DNA of 48,861 bases from Caldilineaceae bacterium (GCA_026989655.1 JALSIX010000118.1:1-48861); one strand, 5' to 3'. Numbered from the stretch's first letter, positions 1-8,544 are shown. Program-made: numbers and translations. The notes: a model not told the origin generated them from the sequence alone.

Positions 1-2
1 CT

Positions 3-2789
3 CCCACCACCACGCCCGTACCCACGCCGACACCTTCCGCCACTCCGCCTCCCCCGGCCTCCCCCACACCCACACCCATGCCTTCACCGACCCGCACCCC
101 CACCCCCATCCAGACACCTCCTTCCACGCCTGTCCCTGCCCCGTCCGCATCGGCCACGCCGACCTCCTCGCCGCTGCCGAGCCGTTGGCCCGTGGCCCCA
201 AGCCGCTCTTCCCTGCGCATCGAGGCCATCCACTTCCGCGGAAGCCTGGAGGAGTACGTGGTCCTGGCAAACATTGGAGCCGTCCCCAGGGACCTCACCG
301 GGTGGCGGATCGGAGATGCGCAGGTGCCCGGTGCCCGGGAGGGGATCTACGCACTGCCGGACGGGTGGGTCCTCGCGCCCGGGGGTCGCCTGGTGTTGGC
401 CCGCAACGGGGACGCGTTCCACACCCGCTGGGGACAGCCGCCGGATGCCCAGTTCGAGGCAAGCAACAGCCCCATCCCTGTGTTGACCCGGCTGGGCGCA
501 CTGGCCACAGGCACCTGGGCCCTGAACGACAGGGGGGACGAAGTTCTCCTGCTCGATCCCCAGGGTCGGCTCGCGGATGCGGTGGCCTACGGCGACGGCG
601 ACCCCCAGGCCCTGGGGCTGGATGTAGGCCTGCCCCCACGCCGAGACCTGAGCCTACACCGGGTCCCGGGCTTTCCCTACCCCGAGGGTCGAGATCCCCG
701 GCTGGGGTTCCTGTGGGCTCCGCCCTCTCCGTTCCACGCCCCCGAACTGCCCAGAGCCCAGGCCCCCTACCAGATGGTCCTGCCCTTGGGCCGCGTCGCC
801 GTCTGGGGAAGCCTGGGCGTGGCCCACACCCTGACCGGTCCAGAGGGCATGGTGCCTCCCCAGGTGGCCCTCCAGGCCGCAGCCGCTCAGGGACTGGCCT
901 TTGCAGGCCTCCTGGAGGCCGAAGAGGCCTTCACCGGCCTGGCTCCCGGCCCAGTCGTGCCCTTGCCCGCGTGGCGATGGTCCGATGGCAACCAGGCCGC
1001 CCTGGTGTTGGGGCCTCGTTTTCCGGCCACCTCCCTGGAGGAGCTCTTGGCGGGTCTGCCCCTCCATGGGGGCCAGGCTTTCTGGACCCAGGGCACGCCG
1101 CCGGCCCATGCCCAGGTCCGCGGTGTGGTCCTCCATACCGGGGACCGGGACGCCATCCTGAGGGCCTTGGAGACCCGCCGCGCCCCTCTGCTGCCCGCCG
1201 GAGCCGGCCAACCGGCCCTCCCCTGGCATGTGCCCCCCCAGCCCCTCTTCACGGGGCTGGCGGTCTCGATCCCGGACGACCCAGGGATCCGGGACGCGCT
1301 CCAGGCCGCCCGAGGCTGGATCACCACGCGCCCGGGCCTGGTCCTTGCCCTGCGGGCCCAGGCTCCCAATGGAACCGTGTGGATGGGAAGCGTGGCCGAG
1401 CCCGCCAACGCCCTCCAGCTCCTGGTCGACTACCGGGATCTACAGGGGCAGCCCGGAGGACTGACCCTGTGGCGCAACGGCCAGCCTGTGGCCCAACACG
1501 AGGCATCTCCTGGGACAAGCCCATGGACAGTCCAGGTGCCGGGCATCCCGGGCTCCCGCTTCGTGGCCACCGCGACCCAGACCGATGGCGACCTGGCCGT
1601 GACCGCTGTCCTGGCGGTCGCCTCCCGCCCCCAGGACACCCTGCAGCTCAACGAACTCCTGCCCATTCCCGACCAGGACCACAACGGCGACGGCCGGATC
1701 GACGCCGGAGACGAGTACGTGGAGCTGTACCAGCCCGCCGAATACCCCCTCTCCCTGGAGGGCTGGAGCCTGCGGGATGCCCAGGGCAACCGGTACCGTT
1801 TCCCGGCCAGCGCGTTCGTGCCCGGCCAGGGCTATTACCTGGTGTGGAGCGGAGAGAGCCGCCTCGGCCTGGACGACCGGAACGAGGAGATCCAGCTCCT
1901 CGATCCCGCGGACCAGGTCGTGGACCGGGTGGCCTGGCAGGAGGCGCCCGGCCCGGGCCGAGCCCTGGGACGTCTGGCAGGATCTGCCGACTGGTTCCCT
2001 CTCCGCCCCTCTCCAGGGGAGCCCAATCGGGCCGATCCAGGCCCTGGCGGCAGCGGCCAGCCCCCTGAACTCCCTGGGGAGAACCCCTCCCCCACCCCTG
2101 AGGCCACCCCCACCCCTCCCTGGGGAAGCGGAGCCGCCCCGGGAACTCCCGGCGGCGAGGCCATAGGGCCCTTGGGCTCGGTGGCAGCGGCCAAACTCCG
2201 CCCCCAGGGCGAGTGGGTGGAGATCCGGGCCCGGGTGGTGGCACCGCCAGGCCTCTACAACAGCGCCATCTACGTGGCCGATCCGGCTCCCGAGCCCCAC
2301 CCACAGATGGCCTGGATCGGCATCCAGGTCTACCTGCGGCGCGGCCTCTTTCCACCCCTGGAGGAAGGAGACCGGGTGCTGATCCGGGGCCAGATCCACA
2401 GTTTCCGCGGCGAAGAGGAGCTCCTGGTGGAGCGCCCCGAGGACATATGGCGGATCGGACCGGCCACACCTCTCCTCCCCCTGCCCGTGGAGCCCGAACA
2501 GGTGGGCGAATCCCTGGAAGGTCGCCTGGTCACCCTGGAGGGTCTGGTGGTGGGCTGGCGGGGGAGGAGCTTCTTCCTGGCCTCTGCCGAGAACCTCGAG
2601 GGACCGTCTGTCGAGATCCACGTGCGCAGCAGCCTGAGCTGGCGGAGGCCCTTTGTGGAACGAGGCCAACGATGGCGGGTGACCGGAGTCGTGAGCCAGT
2701 TCGACCGCAGGCCTCCCTGGAACGAGGGATATCGGGTGTTGGTGCGCTATCCGTCCGACCTGATCCTCCTGGACGAGAATGGACCATGA
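3..2789 (+). CDS. Extracellular multidomain lamin-tail protein (5' end outside window)
   Basis: The frame is open from the window edge, so the ATG at 78 is probably internal and 928 residues are visible. The first part is a Pro/Thr/Ser linker (about 3-185) typical of exported Chloroflexota proteins. Two lamin-tail (LTD) domains follow, at about 210-600 (GWRIGD, GDEVLLLDPQGRLADAVAYG) and 1638-1960 (DEYVELYQP, GWSLRD). Between them, about 790-1620 resembles a PHP/CehA-type domain that lacks the usual metal-binding histidines. After another Pro-rich linker, about 2200-2780 looks like an OB-fold domain as found near secreted nucleases. LTDs often occur in surface or nucleic-acid-related proteins. 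It overlaps the ComEA-like gene by 4 bp (ATGA), suggesting co-translation and perhaps a shared role in extracellular DNA handling. That role is inferred; the exact function is unknown. Confidence 0.75.
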   Translation, partial: PTTTPVPTPTPSATPPPPASPTPTPMPSPTRTPTPIQTPPSTPVPAPSASATPTSSPLPSRWPVAPSRSSLRIEAIHFRGSLEEYVVLANIGAVPRDLTGWRIGDAQVPGAREGIYALPDGWVLAPGGRLVLARNGDAFHTRWGQPPDAQFEASNSPIPVLTRLGALATGTWALNDRGDEVLLLDPQGRLADAVAYGDGDPQALGLDVGLPPRRDLSLHRVPGFPYPEGRDPRLGFLWAPPSPFHAPELPRAQAPYQMVLPLGRVAVWGSLGVAHTLTGPEGMVPPQVALQAAAAQGLAFAGLLEAEEAFTGLAPGPVVPLPAWRWSDGNQAALVLGPRFPATSLEELLAGLPLHGGQAFWTQGTPPAHAQVRGVVLHTGDRDAILRALETRRAPLLPAGAGQPALPWHVPPQPLFTGLAVSIPDDPGIRDALQAARGWITTRPGLVLALRAQAPNGTVWMGSVAEPANALQLLVDYRDLQGQPGGLTLWRNGQPVAQHEASPGTSPWTVQVPGIPGSRFVATATQTDGDLAVTAVLAVASRPQDTLQLNELLPIPDQDHNGDGRIDAGDEYVELYQPAEYPLSLEGWSLRDAQGNRYRFPASAFVPGQGYYLVWSGESRLGLDDRNEEIQLLDPADQVVDRVAWQEAPGPGRALGRLAGSADWFPLRPSPGEPNRADPGPGGSGQPPELPGENPSPTPEATPTPPWGSGAAPGTPGGEAIGPLGSVAAAKLRPQGEWVEIRARVVAPPGLYNSAIYVADPAPEPHPQMAWIGIQVYLRRGLFPPLEEGDRVLIRGQIHSFRGEEELLVERPEDIWRIGPATPLLPLPVEPEQVGESLEGRLVTLEGLVVGWRGRSFFLASAENLEGPSVEIHVRSSLSWRRPFVERGQRWRVTGVVSQFDRRPPWNEGYRVLVRYPSDLILLDENGP

Positions 2790-3529
2790 GCCCGGCTGCC
2801 GGCAAAGAGGTGGCCACGAGCCCCAAGGCCCAACCGCCGGATCCCATGCCCGAGAAGGCGCGAGAGGTGTCCTCTGGGCCCTCCCAGGAAGAAGATATCT
2901 GGACCGGAAGCCTGGAGGCCATGGCCCGGATCTACACCCTGGGGGTGTTCACCGGGCTCCTGATCGCGGGCCTGCTGACCCTGTGGCTGCGTCGCCCCAC
3001 GCCGCCACCCATCGCCCTACAGCCTCCTCCACCGCCCCCGCCCACGCCCACCCCTTCGCCCACCCCCACGCCCATGCCTCTGGTGGTGTTCGTGAGCGGC
3101 GCCGTGGCCCGCCCAGGCCTCTACACCCTGCCACCGGGCGCCCGGGTGGGCGATGCGCTGGCCGCCGCGGGCGGACTCACCGAGGACGCGGCAGCCGCCC
3201 TGGTCAACCAGGCCGAGCCCCTGTTCGACGGTGCCCAGGTCCACGTGCCCCGCCAAGGAACCGAGAACCAGGCAGGCGCCGTCCCCCCGCCCGGGGTATC
3301 CGGATCCGCGGCCCCCGGGGCCCCGGCCACCGATGCCGGGGACAAACCGGTGGACCTGAACACGGCCACCCCCGAGGAACTCATGGGACTCCCCGGAATC
3401 GGCCCCACCAAGGCCGCGGCCATCATCGCCCATCGCCCCTATGCCTCTGTGGAGGAGCTCCTGCGGGTGCCCGGGATCGGCGAACGGACCCTGGAGCAAC
3501 TGCGCCCCCTGGTGACCGTAGGCCCGTGA
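2786..3529 (+). CDS. comEA: ComEA-like DNA-binding protein (TM + SLBB + helix-hairpin-helix)
   Basis: 247 residues, started at the ATG overlapping the previous stop. A charged cytoplasmic N-terminus leads to one membrane helix at about 48-68, then a Pro/Thr-rich spacer. An SLBB domain (about 97-155, VSGAVARPGLYTLPPGARV) precedes a tandem helix-hairpin-helix at about 188-247 with the ComEA signature VDLNTATPEELMGLPGIG and the second hairpin VPGIGERTLEQL. ComEA binds incoming double-stranded DNA outside the membrane during natural transformation. No comEC lies in view, so uptake competence is not shown. Membership of the ComEA family is clear. Confidence 0.9.
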   Translation: MSPAAGKEVATSPKAQPPDPMPEKAREVSSGPSQEEDIWTGSLEAMARIYTLGVFTGLLIAGLLTLWLRRPTPPPIALQPPPPPPPTPTPSPTPTPMPLVVFVSGAVARPGLYTLPPGARVGDALAAAGGLTEDAAAALVNQAEPLFDGAQVHVPRQGTENQAGAVPPPGVSGSAAPGAPATDAGDKPVDLNTATPEELMGLPGIGPTKAAAIIAHRPYASVEELLRVPGIGERTLEQLRPLVTVGP

Positions 3530-3643
3530 TCGCGCCGGGCCAGGGCGCCCCCCACGTCCTCCAACGGCCGGAGGAGGCCCATCTGCCCCTGCGCCTCCTT
3601 GCCTCCCCTCGACTCGCCCCCTTCGCGCCGCGTGGAACCCCTG

Positions 3644-3673
3644 TTGCCAGGAACATGGACCATGGGCTATCAT
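3644..3673 (+). promoter_or_regulatory. Putative promoter of mutY
   Basis: TTGCCA (3644-3649), an 18-nt spacer and TATCAT (3668-3673), ending about 50 nt before the mutY ATG. The rest of the 3530-3724 gap shows nothing else of note. Confidence 0.45.
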
Positions 3674-3724
3674 GCAGGGCAGATCCGGAAGAACCCCTGC
3701 CCCAGGGAGAGTGCAAAAGCCACC

Positions 3725-4867
3725 ATGGACCCTGCCCATGCCCCAGACCCAACCCACCTGGTCCGCCGACTGCTCGAGTGGCATGCCCGGGAACGACGGG
3801 ACCTGCCGTGGCGGGATGCCCCTCCAGGCCAGCGAGATCCCTACCGGGTATGGGTCGCGGAGATCATGGCCCAACAGACCCGCCTGGACACGGTGCGTCC
3901 CTACTTCGAACGCTGGGTGGCCCGTTTCCCCACCGTGTACCATCTGGCCAGAGCCCACCCCCAGGAGGTGCTGAAACTGTGGGAAGGGCTCGGCTACTAT
4001 GCCCGGGCCCGGAACCTACACCGGGCCGCCCAGCGGGTGGTGGAGGAGCACCGCGGCTCCCTGCCCGCGGACCGACGGTCCCTGCTGGCCTTGCCCGGCA
4101 TCGGGCCCTACACGGCCGGCGCGATCCTGAGCCTGGCCTTCGGAAAGGCCGAACCCCTGGTGGACGGAAACGTACGCCGGGTCCTGGCCCGGCTCTGGGA
4201 CGTGGACCGGCCGGTGGAGGAGAGGGCCACCCAGGGAGAGCTGTGGCAGCGGGCCCGGACGCTGGTGGAGGCCGCCCCGGAAGGCCAGGCCGGCGCCCTG
4301 AACGAGGCCCTGATGGAGCTGGGTGCCCTCCTCTGTCTCCCACGTGGCCCCCGCTGCCCCGTCTGCCCGGTGCAGGACCACTGCCTGGCCGCGGCCCGAG
4401 GCACCCAGGAGCACCGTCCGGTCCGGCGCCCTCGACGCCGGATACCCCACCTCCACGTGACCGCGGCCGTCCTGTGGCAGGGAAAACCCTACCGCTCTCC
4501 GGTGCTCCTGGCCCAACGGCCCCTGGATGGGATGTTGGGCGGGTTGTGGGAGTTTCCCGGCGGCAAGATGGAGACCACGGACCCGGACCTGCCCGCCTGC
4601 CTCCGCCGGGAGATCCGAGAGGAACTGGGCATCCACATCCGGGTGGGCGAGCCTGTGGCCACGGTAAAGCACGGGTACAGCCACTTCCGCATCACCCTCC
4701 ACGCCTTCCACGCCTTTCCGGTGAGCGGTGAGCCCCAGGCCCTGGGCTGCCAGGACTGGCGATGGCTGCCCCTGGAGGAGGTGGACGCCTATCCCCTCTC
4801 CGCGGCCGACCAAAAGGTTCTCCAGGCGCTGCAACGCCGCGCTCCCGGCCAGGCCGATGCCCCTTGA
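3725..4867 (+). CDS. mutY: A/G-specific adenine glycosylase MutY
   Basis: 380 residues. It removes adenine mispaired with 8-oxoguanine in base-excision repair. The HhH-GPD domain has the catalytic Glu in VAEIMAQQT (E46), the hairpin LPGIGPYTAGAI and the catalytic Asp in LVDGNVRR. Four cysteines spaced C-x6-C-x2-C-x5-C (CLPRGPRCPVCPVQDHC) form the 4Fe-4S cluster loop. The C-terminal half is the Nudix-like domain that reads 8-oxoG (GGLWEFPGGK, REIREELGI). I chose the ATG at 3725 because the family's N-terminus aligns there; an upstream extension to 3599 is low-complexity. Length matches the family. Confidence 0.95.
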   Translation: MDPAHAPDPTHLVRRLLEWHARERRDLPWRDAPPGQRDPYRVWVAEIMAQQTRLDTVRPYFERWVARFPTVYHLARAHPQEVLKLWEGLGYYARARNLHRAAQRVVEEHRGSLPADRRSLLALPGIGPYTAGAILSLAFGKAEPLVDGNVRRVLARLWDVDRPVEERATQGELWQRARTLVEAAPEGQAGALNEALMELGALLCLPRGPRCPVCPVQDHCLAAARGTQEHRPVRRPRRRIPHLHVTAAVLWQGKPYRSPVLLAQRPLDGMLGGLWEFPGGKMETTDPDLPACLRREIREELGIHIRVGEPVATVKHGYSHFRITLHAFHAFPVSGEPQALGCQDWRWLPLEEVDAYPLSAADQKVLQALQRRAPGQADAP

Positions 4868-5001
4868 GATGCTCCAGCCCCGCCTTTCCCCAGGGAACCC
4901 GGCCCTGCCTGCCCCCAGATGACGAACGGACACCTCCGGCACCCGGCCTCCAGGACGCCCCCGGGCCGGAAACGATCTAATGTTTTTCTTACAAAAACCC
5001 C

Positions 5002-5031
5002 TTGACGGACCCCGGGAGCTGCGCCCATAAT
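5002..5031 (+). promoter_or_regulatory. Strong promoter with UP-like element, upstream of structured RNA
   Basis: TTGACG (5002-5007), 18-nt spacer, CATAAT (5026-5031). Directly upstream, about 4976-4998 is A/T-rich (contains TGTTTTTCTTAC and AAAAA), very unlike the surrounding G+C-rich DNA and resembling an UP element of stable-RNA promoters. The preceding stretch 4868-4975 holds nothing recognisable. Confidence 0.7.
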
Positions 5032-5037
5032 GGAGAT

Positions 5038-5452
5038 GGAGCCTGAGGGGAGAGCCTCTCCTGGGAGCGTCGGAGCCGGGGGGCTCCCCGCCGGAGAGGG
5101 GATCCCGGGCCCGGGTTCTGTCCTGGGAGCCACCTGGGCCCGGGAGAGGCCCGGCCGTCCACAACGGGTTGCCCAGACGCCCCAAGAGGCCGTCCCAGGC
5201 CACCCGTGGAGGGCGAGGGGCGTGGCTTGTCGGCGTGGACGGCAGGGCTCCATCCGCGGGGGCCCCACCGGTCTTGCTGTGGCTCGCGAGCCGGAGCGAG
5301 AAGCTCTCCTTCAAGCCGAGCGGGCTGGGAGGGAGGCCAGCCGAGAAACGGTGCTCGGCCTGCGTGTGGGTCCTCCTTTCCTTGGTCTGTGTGTCGTGGT
5401 GATGGGCCCGAGCACCCACCGGGAGGAACCGGTCGGGTGCTCTTTTTATTTT
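5038..5452 (+). ncRNA. Unidentified structured non-coding RNA, about 410 nt
   Basis: No protein-like reading frame with a ribosome site is convincing here, yet the stretch lies between a strong promoter and a textbook terminator. It can fold extensively. There is a 14-bp stem 5103-5116/5132-5145 with one G-U pair, GGAGCC-GGGG-GGCTCC at 5072-5087, and a nested helix in which GCCGAGC 5315-5321 pairs with GCTCGGC 5353-5359 around GGCTGG 5323-5328/CCAGCC 5337-5342. Size and promoter strength suggest a housekeeping or regulatory RNA. I do not find the RNase P core (GAGGAAAGTCC), tmRNA ends or tag, the SRP apical motif, or a known riboswitch core. 6S RNA is possible but would be unusually long. Confidence 0.6.
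5410..5452 (+). terminator. Rho-independent terminator of the structured RNA
   Basis: GAGCACCC (5410-5417) pairs with GGGTGCTC (5435-5442), enclosing ACCGG/CCGGT with a GAGGAA loop and one bulged C. TTTTTATTTT follows from 5443. It is the only hairpin in this window with a classic T-tract. Confidence 0.85.
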
Positions 5453-5491
5453 ATCTTTTGCCCATTGGCCGCCGGGAGATCCCCAAGCCCC

Positions 5492-5500
5492 TGGTATAAT
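5492..5500 (+). promoter_or_regulatory. Extended -10 promoter for the GT2 gene
   Basis: TG-G-TATAAT (TATAAT at 5495-5500) with no good -35 at 15-19 nt. It leaves a leader of about 90 nt before the ATG at 5596. The same CTGGTATA core recurs at 16990 and, on the minus strand, at 37072. Confidence 0.6.
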
Positions 5501-5595
5501 GGCAGCCAGTGTCCGGGGACAGCGGCCGCGGGCATGGATGTCGACACGAGTTGAGGGAAACAGCGCTGCCCGCGCGCTCCTCTGGAGGCCCTGCC

Positions 5596-6345
5596 ATGGC
5601 CGAGCTGCTCGCCGTGATCCTGACCCGAGACGAGGCCCTCCACATCGAGGCCTGCATCCGGAACCTGCGCGACTGGGTGGATGGCGTTCTGGTGTGGGAC
5701 TCGGGCAGCGTGGACGGCACCCCGACCCTGGCCCGGCAAGCCGGTGCCTGGGTGGTCCACCGGCCGTTCGACGACTACGCGCGCCAACGCCAGGCCGTCC
5801 TGGACACGGTGGATGCCACCTGGATCCTCTTCGTGGACGCGGACGAACGGGCCACCCCGGCCCTGGCCCGAGAGATCCGCACGGCCATCCACCGGGGAGA
5901 AGCGGTGGGATACTGGATACCCCGGCGCAACATGGTGGTGGGCCGGGAGGTTCGGGGGGCCGGCTTCTGGCCCGACTACCAGCTCCGCCTGCTACGCCGG
6001 GATCGGGCAACCTACGATCTGGCCCGACCGGTCCACGAGGTGGTGCACCTGGACGGCCCGGCTGGCCACCTCCGGGAACCCCTTCTCCACCTGAACTACC
6101 GCTCCTGGGCCCAGTTCCACAGGAAACAGCGCCGCTACGCAGCATACGAGGCCCGGATCCTGGCCCGGCGAGGTCTGCGGCCTCGGCCCCACAACTTCGT
6201 CCTCCAGCCCTGGCGGGAGTTTCGTCGGCGCTTTGTGGCCCTGGCGGGGTGGCAGGACGGCCTCCATGGGCTGCGCCTCTCCCTGCTCCTGGCCTGGTAC
6301 TACGGCTTCATGCCCTACTGGATCCTCTGGCGAAACGGCCCATGA
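5596..6345 (+). CDS. Glycosyltransferase family 2 (WaaE/KdtX-like)
   Basis: 249 residues. N-terminal GT-A fold: LLAVILTRDEALHIEACI, then VLVWDSGSVDGTP and the metal-binding FVDADERATP. The rest (GFWPDYQLRLLRRD, the HLNYRSWAQF region) matches the small WaaE-like subgroup that adds sugars to cell-surface glycans. A hydrophobic C-terminus (LLLAWYYGFMPYWILW) may touch the membrane. The start at 5596 is set by GGAGG at 5584-5588, 7 nt upstream; a longer frame from 5509 lacks such a site. It overlaps the next gene by 4 bp. Donor and acceptor cannot be told. Confidence 0.85.
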   Translation: MAELLAVILTRDEALHIEACIRNLRDWVDGVLVWDSGSVDGTPTLARQAGAWVVHRPFDDYARQRQAVLDTVDATWILFVDADERATPALAREIRTAIHRGEAVGYWIPRRNMVVGREVRGAGFWPDYQLRLLRRDRATYDLARPVHEVVHLDGPAGHLREPLLHLNYRSWAQFHRKQRRYAAYEARILARRGLRPRPHNFVLQPWREFRRRFVALAGWQDGLHGLRLSLLLAWYYGFMPYWILWRNGP

Positions 6346-6947
6346 TGGACGAACGGACTTTCTGGCAGACCTACCGACCCACCACGCCACGACAGCAGGC
6401 CGCGGCCCAGGTGCTCCAGGAGCTGGCACTGTTCACCACCCTGGCCCCCTATGACCCCCTGCTCATCGGCACCGTGCCCCTGGACGTGGACACCTGTCAG
6501 AGCGATCTGGATGTGGCCTGTCACGCCCCCGACCTGGACACCCTGGGCCATGTCTTGGTCCGGGCCTATGGCCCATATCCGGACTTCGAGCTGGTCCGCA
6601 AAAGGGTCCGGGGAGTGGCCTCGGCCATTGGGCGGTTCACCTGGGGAGGTTTTGCCATCGAGGTCTTCGGCCAGCCGCTCCCGGTGTGGGCCCAGTATGG
6701 AGTGCGACACTTCCTGGTGGAGGCCCGGCTGTTGGCCCTGGGGGGCGATCCGCTCCGCCAGGCCGTGCGCGCCCTGAAGGAGGCCGGAATCCGCACCGAG
6801 CCGGCCTTTGCCCAGCTCCTGGGGCTCCAGGGAGACCCCTATGAACGGCTGTGGACACTCTCGTTCGCATCCACGGAGACCCTGGCCCATCTTCTGGCCC
6901 AGGCCGGCTGGGCCATCCTCGGGCCGCCGGCTCTGTCCGGCGGGTGA
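6342..6947 (+). CDS. DUF4269 family protein (nucleotidyltransferase-like)
   Basis: 201 residues, starting MMDERTFWQTY at the ATGA overlap with the GT2 stop. The core LIGTVPLDVDTCQSDLDVAC matches the DUF4269 pattern, in which a G-S/T and a D-x-D motif recall minimal nucleotidyltransferases; FAIEVFGQ and the H-F-L-V-E helix follow as in the family. Biochemical role is unknown; nucleotidyl transfer is inferred from fold similarity. Translational coupling with a glycosyltransferase is unusual and may mean only a shared transcript. Confidence 0.75.
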   Translation: MMDERTFWQTYRPTTPRQQAAAQVLQELALFTTLAPYDPLLIGTVPLDVDTCQSDLDVACHAPDLDTLGHVLVRAYGPYPDFELVRKRVRGVASAIGRFTWGGFAIEVFGQPLPVWAQYGVRHFLVEARLLALGGDPLRQAVRALKEAGIRTEPAFAQLLGLQGDPYERLWTLSFASTETLAHLLAQAGWAILGPPALSGG

Positions 6948-7097
6948 GGCCCGTCGGCGATGGGCTGTGTTATGGAGCGCTAACAGAGCGCCAACGGTCT
7001 CTTCGCCCAGGTCGGTGTATCCTGGAGGGATGGAGGCACATCCGCCGGGCTCTATAGGCATTCATCGATCCACATCCCCATGACGGAGGTACAGGCC

Positions 7098-8498
7098 ATG
7101 CAAAGGTTCTCACGACGGACAGCCCATGCCCTGGTGGCCTTGCTCACAGTGGTTGGGCTGGTGCTGGGCGGCTGCACCCAGGCTCCCGATGTGTTCCGCA
7201 ATTCCCCGGTCCAGGCCCCTTCCGCCGAAGCCACCTCCCCGGCCGAGGCCCCGGCCCCCCCGCAGATCCTGCGGCAGGCCGGGGACATCACCGAGGCCCC
7301 TTCCCAGGAGCTGTTGGCCCGGATCTACGAGGAAGCCCTGCCCTCGGTGGTCAACATCCAGGTGAAGAGCCAGGCCACGGGGCCCTTCGGCACCCCGGGA
7401 TTGGCCCAGGGAGAGGGAACCGGCTGGATCTGGGATGAGGAGGGCTACATCGTCACCAACAACCACGTGGTGGAGAACGCCGTGGAGGTCCTGGTCAACT
7501 TCTACAATGGCCTGTGGGCCCCCGCAGAGGTGGTGGCCACAGATCCCCAGGCCGATCTGGCGGTCCTTCGGGTGGAGCCGCCGGAGGGGATGGAGCTGAG
7601 GCCTCTGCGGCTGGCTCAGGCCCCGGTGAAGGTGGGCTACTATGTGGTCGCGCTGGGCAGCCCCTTCGGCCTGGACGGTTCCATGACGCTGGGCATCGTC
7701 AGTGCCCTGGGGCGGAGCTTCGCGGTGGGACGAACGGCCGGTACCCGATACGCTCTGCCGGACATCATCCAGACCGACGCGGCCATCAACCCCGGCAACT
7801 CGGGGGGGCCGCTGCTGAACCTGGACGGCCAAGTGGTGGGCGTGAACTTCGCCATCAACTCGCCGGTCCGGGCCAATTCGGGGGTGGGCTTCGCCATTCC
7901 TGCGTCCATCGTGGGCAAGATCGTGCCGGCCCTGATCCAGGAGGGGTTCTACCGGTACCCCTTCCTGGGCATCGCGGGGACCACCATCACCGCGGACGTG
8001 GCCCAACAGGAGGAGATCCCGCCGAACGTCCTGGGCGTGTACGTGGCCCGGGTGGTGCCCGGCGGCCCCTCGGACAAAGCCGGTGTACGCCCTGGGGACA
8101 TCATCGTGGCCATCGACGAGACACCGGTCCGAAGCTTCGAGGACCTGATCAGCTATCTGATCGAAGAGACCCGGCCCGGCGACCCGGTGGTCCTGAAGGT
8201 CCTCCGCAGAGGCCGGGAGCGAACCCTCCAGGTGACCCTGGGAGAGCGGCCTCGGGAGGAGGCCGGAGAGCCCCAGGCCGGGCGCATCTCCGCGGCCCAG
8301 GCCATCCAGATCGCGATGGACGCGGTGGAGGGTGCGGGCATCGACCGAGAGGAGATCCTGGGGGTCTCGGTGGAACGGGGGGATCCACGCGACCCGCCCA
8401 CTTGGGTCGTCACCGTGACCACCCGCTCGCGGGAGGCCACGGTGGTGGTGGATGCGGAGAGCGGCGAGGTGTTGGACCTGGAGATCGCGTCCCGCTGA
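7098..8498 (+). CDS. HtrA/DegP-type serine protease lipoprotein with PDZ and PepSY-like domain
   Basis: 466 residues. The signal peptide ends in the lipobox LGGC, so the protein is probably lipid-anchored outside the membrane. A Pro/Ala-rich linker leads to a trypsin-like domain with H123 (NNHVV), D153 (ADLAVLRV) and S235 (GNSGGP). A PDZ domain follows (VVPGGPSDKAGVRPGDIIVAI). The last 70 residues (ISAAQAIQIAMDAVEG to VVVDAESGEVLDLEIAS) resemble a PepSY domain, an uncommon addition. ATG 7098 is preferred over ATG 7080 because GGAGG at 7085-7089 lies 8 nt before it. Likely role: degradation or sensing of misfolded envelope proteins. Confidence 0.9.
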   Translation: MQRFSRRTAHALVALLTVVGLVLGGCTQAPDVFRNSPVQAPSAEATSPAEAPAPPQILRQAGDITEAPSQELLARIYEEALPSVVNIQVKSQATGPFGTPGLAQGEGTGWIWDEEGYIVTNNHVVENAVEVLVNFYNGLWAPAEVVATDPQADLAVLRVEPPEGMELRPLRLAQAPVKVGYYVVALGSPFGLDGSMTLGIVSALGRSFAVGRTAGTRYALPDIIQTDAAINPGNSGGPLLNLDGQVVGVNFAINSPVRANSGVGFAIPASIVGKIVPALIQEGFYRYPFLGIAGTTITADVAQQEEIPPNVLGVYVARVVPGGPSDKAGVRPGDIIVAIDETPVRSFEDLISYLIEETRPGDPVVLKVLRRGRERTLQVTLGERPREEAGEPQAGRISAAQAIQIAMDAVEGAGIDREEILGVSVERGDPRDPPTWVVTVTTRSREATVVVDAESGEVLDLEIASR

Positions 8499-8523
8499 GG
8501 CCCGGCCTGGGGCCGTGGAGGGG

Positions 8524-8541
8524 GAGGCCAGCTCCGGCCTC
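8524..8541. terminator. Hairpin between convergent htrA-like and sulfurtransferase genes
   Basis: GAGGCC-AGCTCC-GGCCTC (6 bp, 6-nt loop) flanked by further G/C pairs, in the 46-nt convergent gap. No T-tract on either side. Confidence 0.35.
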
Positions 8542-8544
8542 TCC

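Noticed and set aside
78-80. ATG at 78 as the start of the lamin-tail protein
   Set aside because: The frame is open to the window edge with the same Pro/Thr linker, and no signal peptide follows the ATG.
5103-5400. Resemblance to RNase P RNA on the minus strand (GACAGAACCCGG near 5114-5125)
   Set aside because: The match is 12 nt only; the partner core GAGGAAAGTCC is absent and promoter and terminator point the other way.
5038-5452. tmRNA or SRP RNA
   Set aside because: No tRNA-like ends, CCA or tag frame; no conserved SRP apical loop.
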